A DNA stretch of 58,470 nucleotides from Natrarchaeobius chitinivorans (GTDB lineage Archaea > Halobacteriota > Halobacteria > Halobacteriales > Natrialbaceae). A program made the translations under genes and the position numbers. Under the pieces are notes generated by a model, which had not been told where the DNA came from, ran no database searches, and saw only the letters and a list, made by a program, of their open reading frames with translations. Numbering within the stretch: position 1 is the first letter of the stretch; each line of letters opens with the position of its first letter. Of this stretch, positions 58,319 to 58,470 are shown one piece after another. The stretch spans positions 1 to 58,470 of the forward strand of contig NZ_REGA01000024.1 of assembly GCF_003841505.1 (NCBI RefSeq), read 5' to 3'.

Positions 58319-58470
58319 GTGAACGCAGACGATTTCACCAAAGAAGAGCTCTTTTCTCGGTTGCTTCAGCTTGAGCAGCGGGTCGAAGAACTTGAGCAAG
58401 AAAACAAGCGGAAGGACAAGAAGATCGATCAGTTGCAAGAGCAACTTGACCAGAAGGACGAGCGGATAGA
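58319..58470 (+). CDS. IS66-type transposase, N-terminal part, cut by window edge
   Basis: A GTG at 58319 opens VNADDFTKEELFSRLLQLEQ, then RVEELEQENKRKDKKIDQLQ, and runs to the edge. This is the coiled-coil N-terminus of haloarchaeal IS66-family transposases, which in those elements precedes a proline-rich segment and the DDE domain. Completeness cannot be judged. The preceding 58053-58318 stretch should include the element's left end, but I could not identify the inverted repeat. Confidence 0.8.
   Translation, partial: MNADDFTKEELFSRLLQLEQRVEELEQENKRKDKKIDQLQEQLDQKDERI

Overview
The window reads as a haloarchaeal chromosome, probably a member of the Natrialbales, though that rank is an inference. 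The evidence is the very acidic predicted proteome, the high GC of most of the sequence, dense CTCGAG and GTCGAC use, leaderless-style starts, and marker families such as HalX, HalOD1, DUF5804, Htr transducers, archaeal MetK and gyrB-gyrA.

Positions 1-11592 are accessory DNA lying against the 3' end of a tRNA-Val (11593-11667, minus strand). The left 6 kb is clearly poorer in GC and holds the start of an IS4-type transposase and a dense signalling block: a winged-helix protein, a HalOD1 protein, a MEDS-type histidine kinase with an eroded ATP site, a HalX response regulator, a membrane GAF histidine kinase and a receiver-PAS-PAS protein. Then follows a graveyard of mobile DNA: the end of a tyrosine integrase joined to a broken histidine kinase, a broken serine recombinase, an IS701-type element with perfect 29-bp ends whose transposase carries an in-frame TGA, a zinc-ribbon-less TFB-like protein and a resolvase-like protein without a recognisable catalytic domain. 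This looks like a decaying integrated element or stacked insertions at the tRNA.

From 11.6 kb to 58 kb the sequence is core-like: cobalamin adenosyltransferase, a serpin, a soluble transducer, a TetR / CARDB / RND efflux unit, a DUF255 thioredoxin-like protein, a KaiC-like ATPase with a histidine kinase, thioredoxin, a GTPase, cysteine synthase, ThiI, MetK, CyaB/CYTH, a SlyD-like FKBP, gyrB-gyrA, a DtxR regulator with a ZIP transporter, arginase, an operon of CGCGG peptide, MoaD-like, NnrS-like and unknown proteins, UspA, HMG-CoA synthase, a SafE-like protein with a FixI-type copper ATPase, an AI-2E permease and gcvPA-gcvPB. The window ends in the start of an IS66-type transposase.

The most unusual content is the pair at 30562-32884. 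It is a two-gene operon of an HtrII-like phototaxis transducer and a seven-helix opsin homologue in which the retinal-binding lysine is arginine and the retinal pocket is rewritten, while residues known to hold the receptor-transducer interface are kept. This suggests a non-photochemical receptor built on the sensory rhodopsin scaffold. Also notable are a family of about 80-bp palindromic elements (four copies) that sit on gene ends and supply stop codons, a shared TTTAGA-N4-TCTAA operator for the DtxR and ZIP genes, and a duplicated promoter before the thioredoxin gene.
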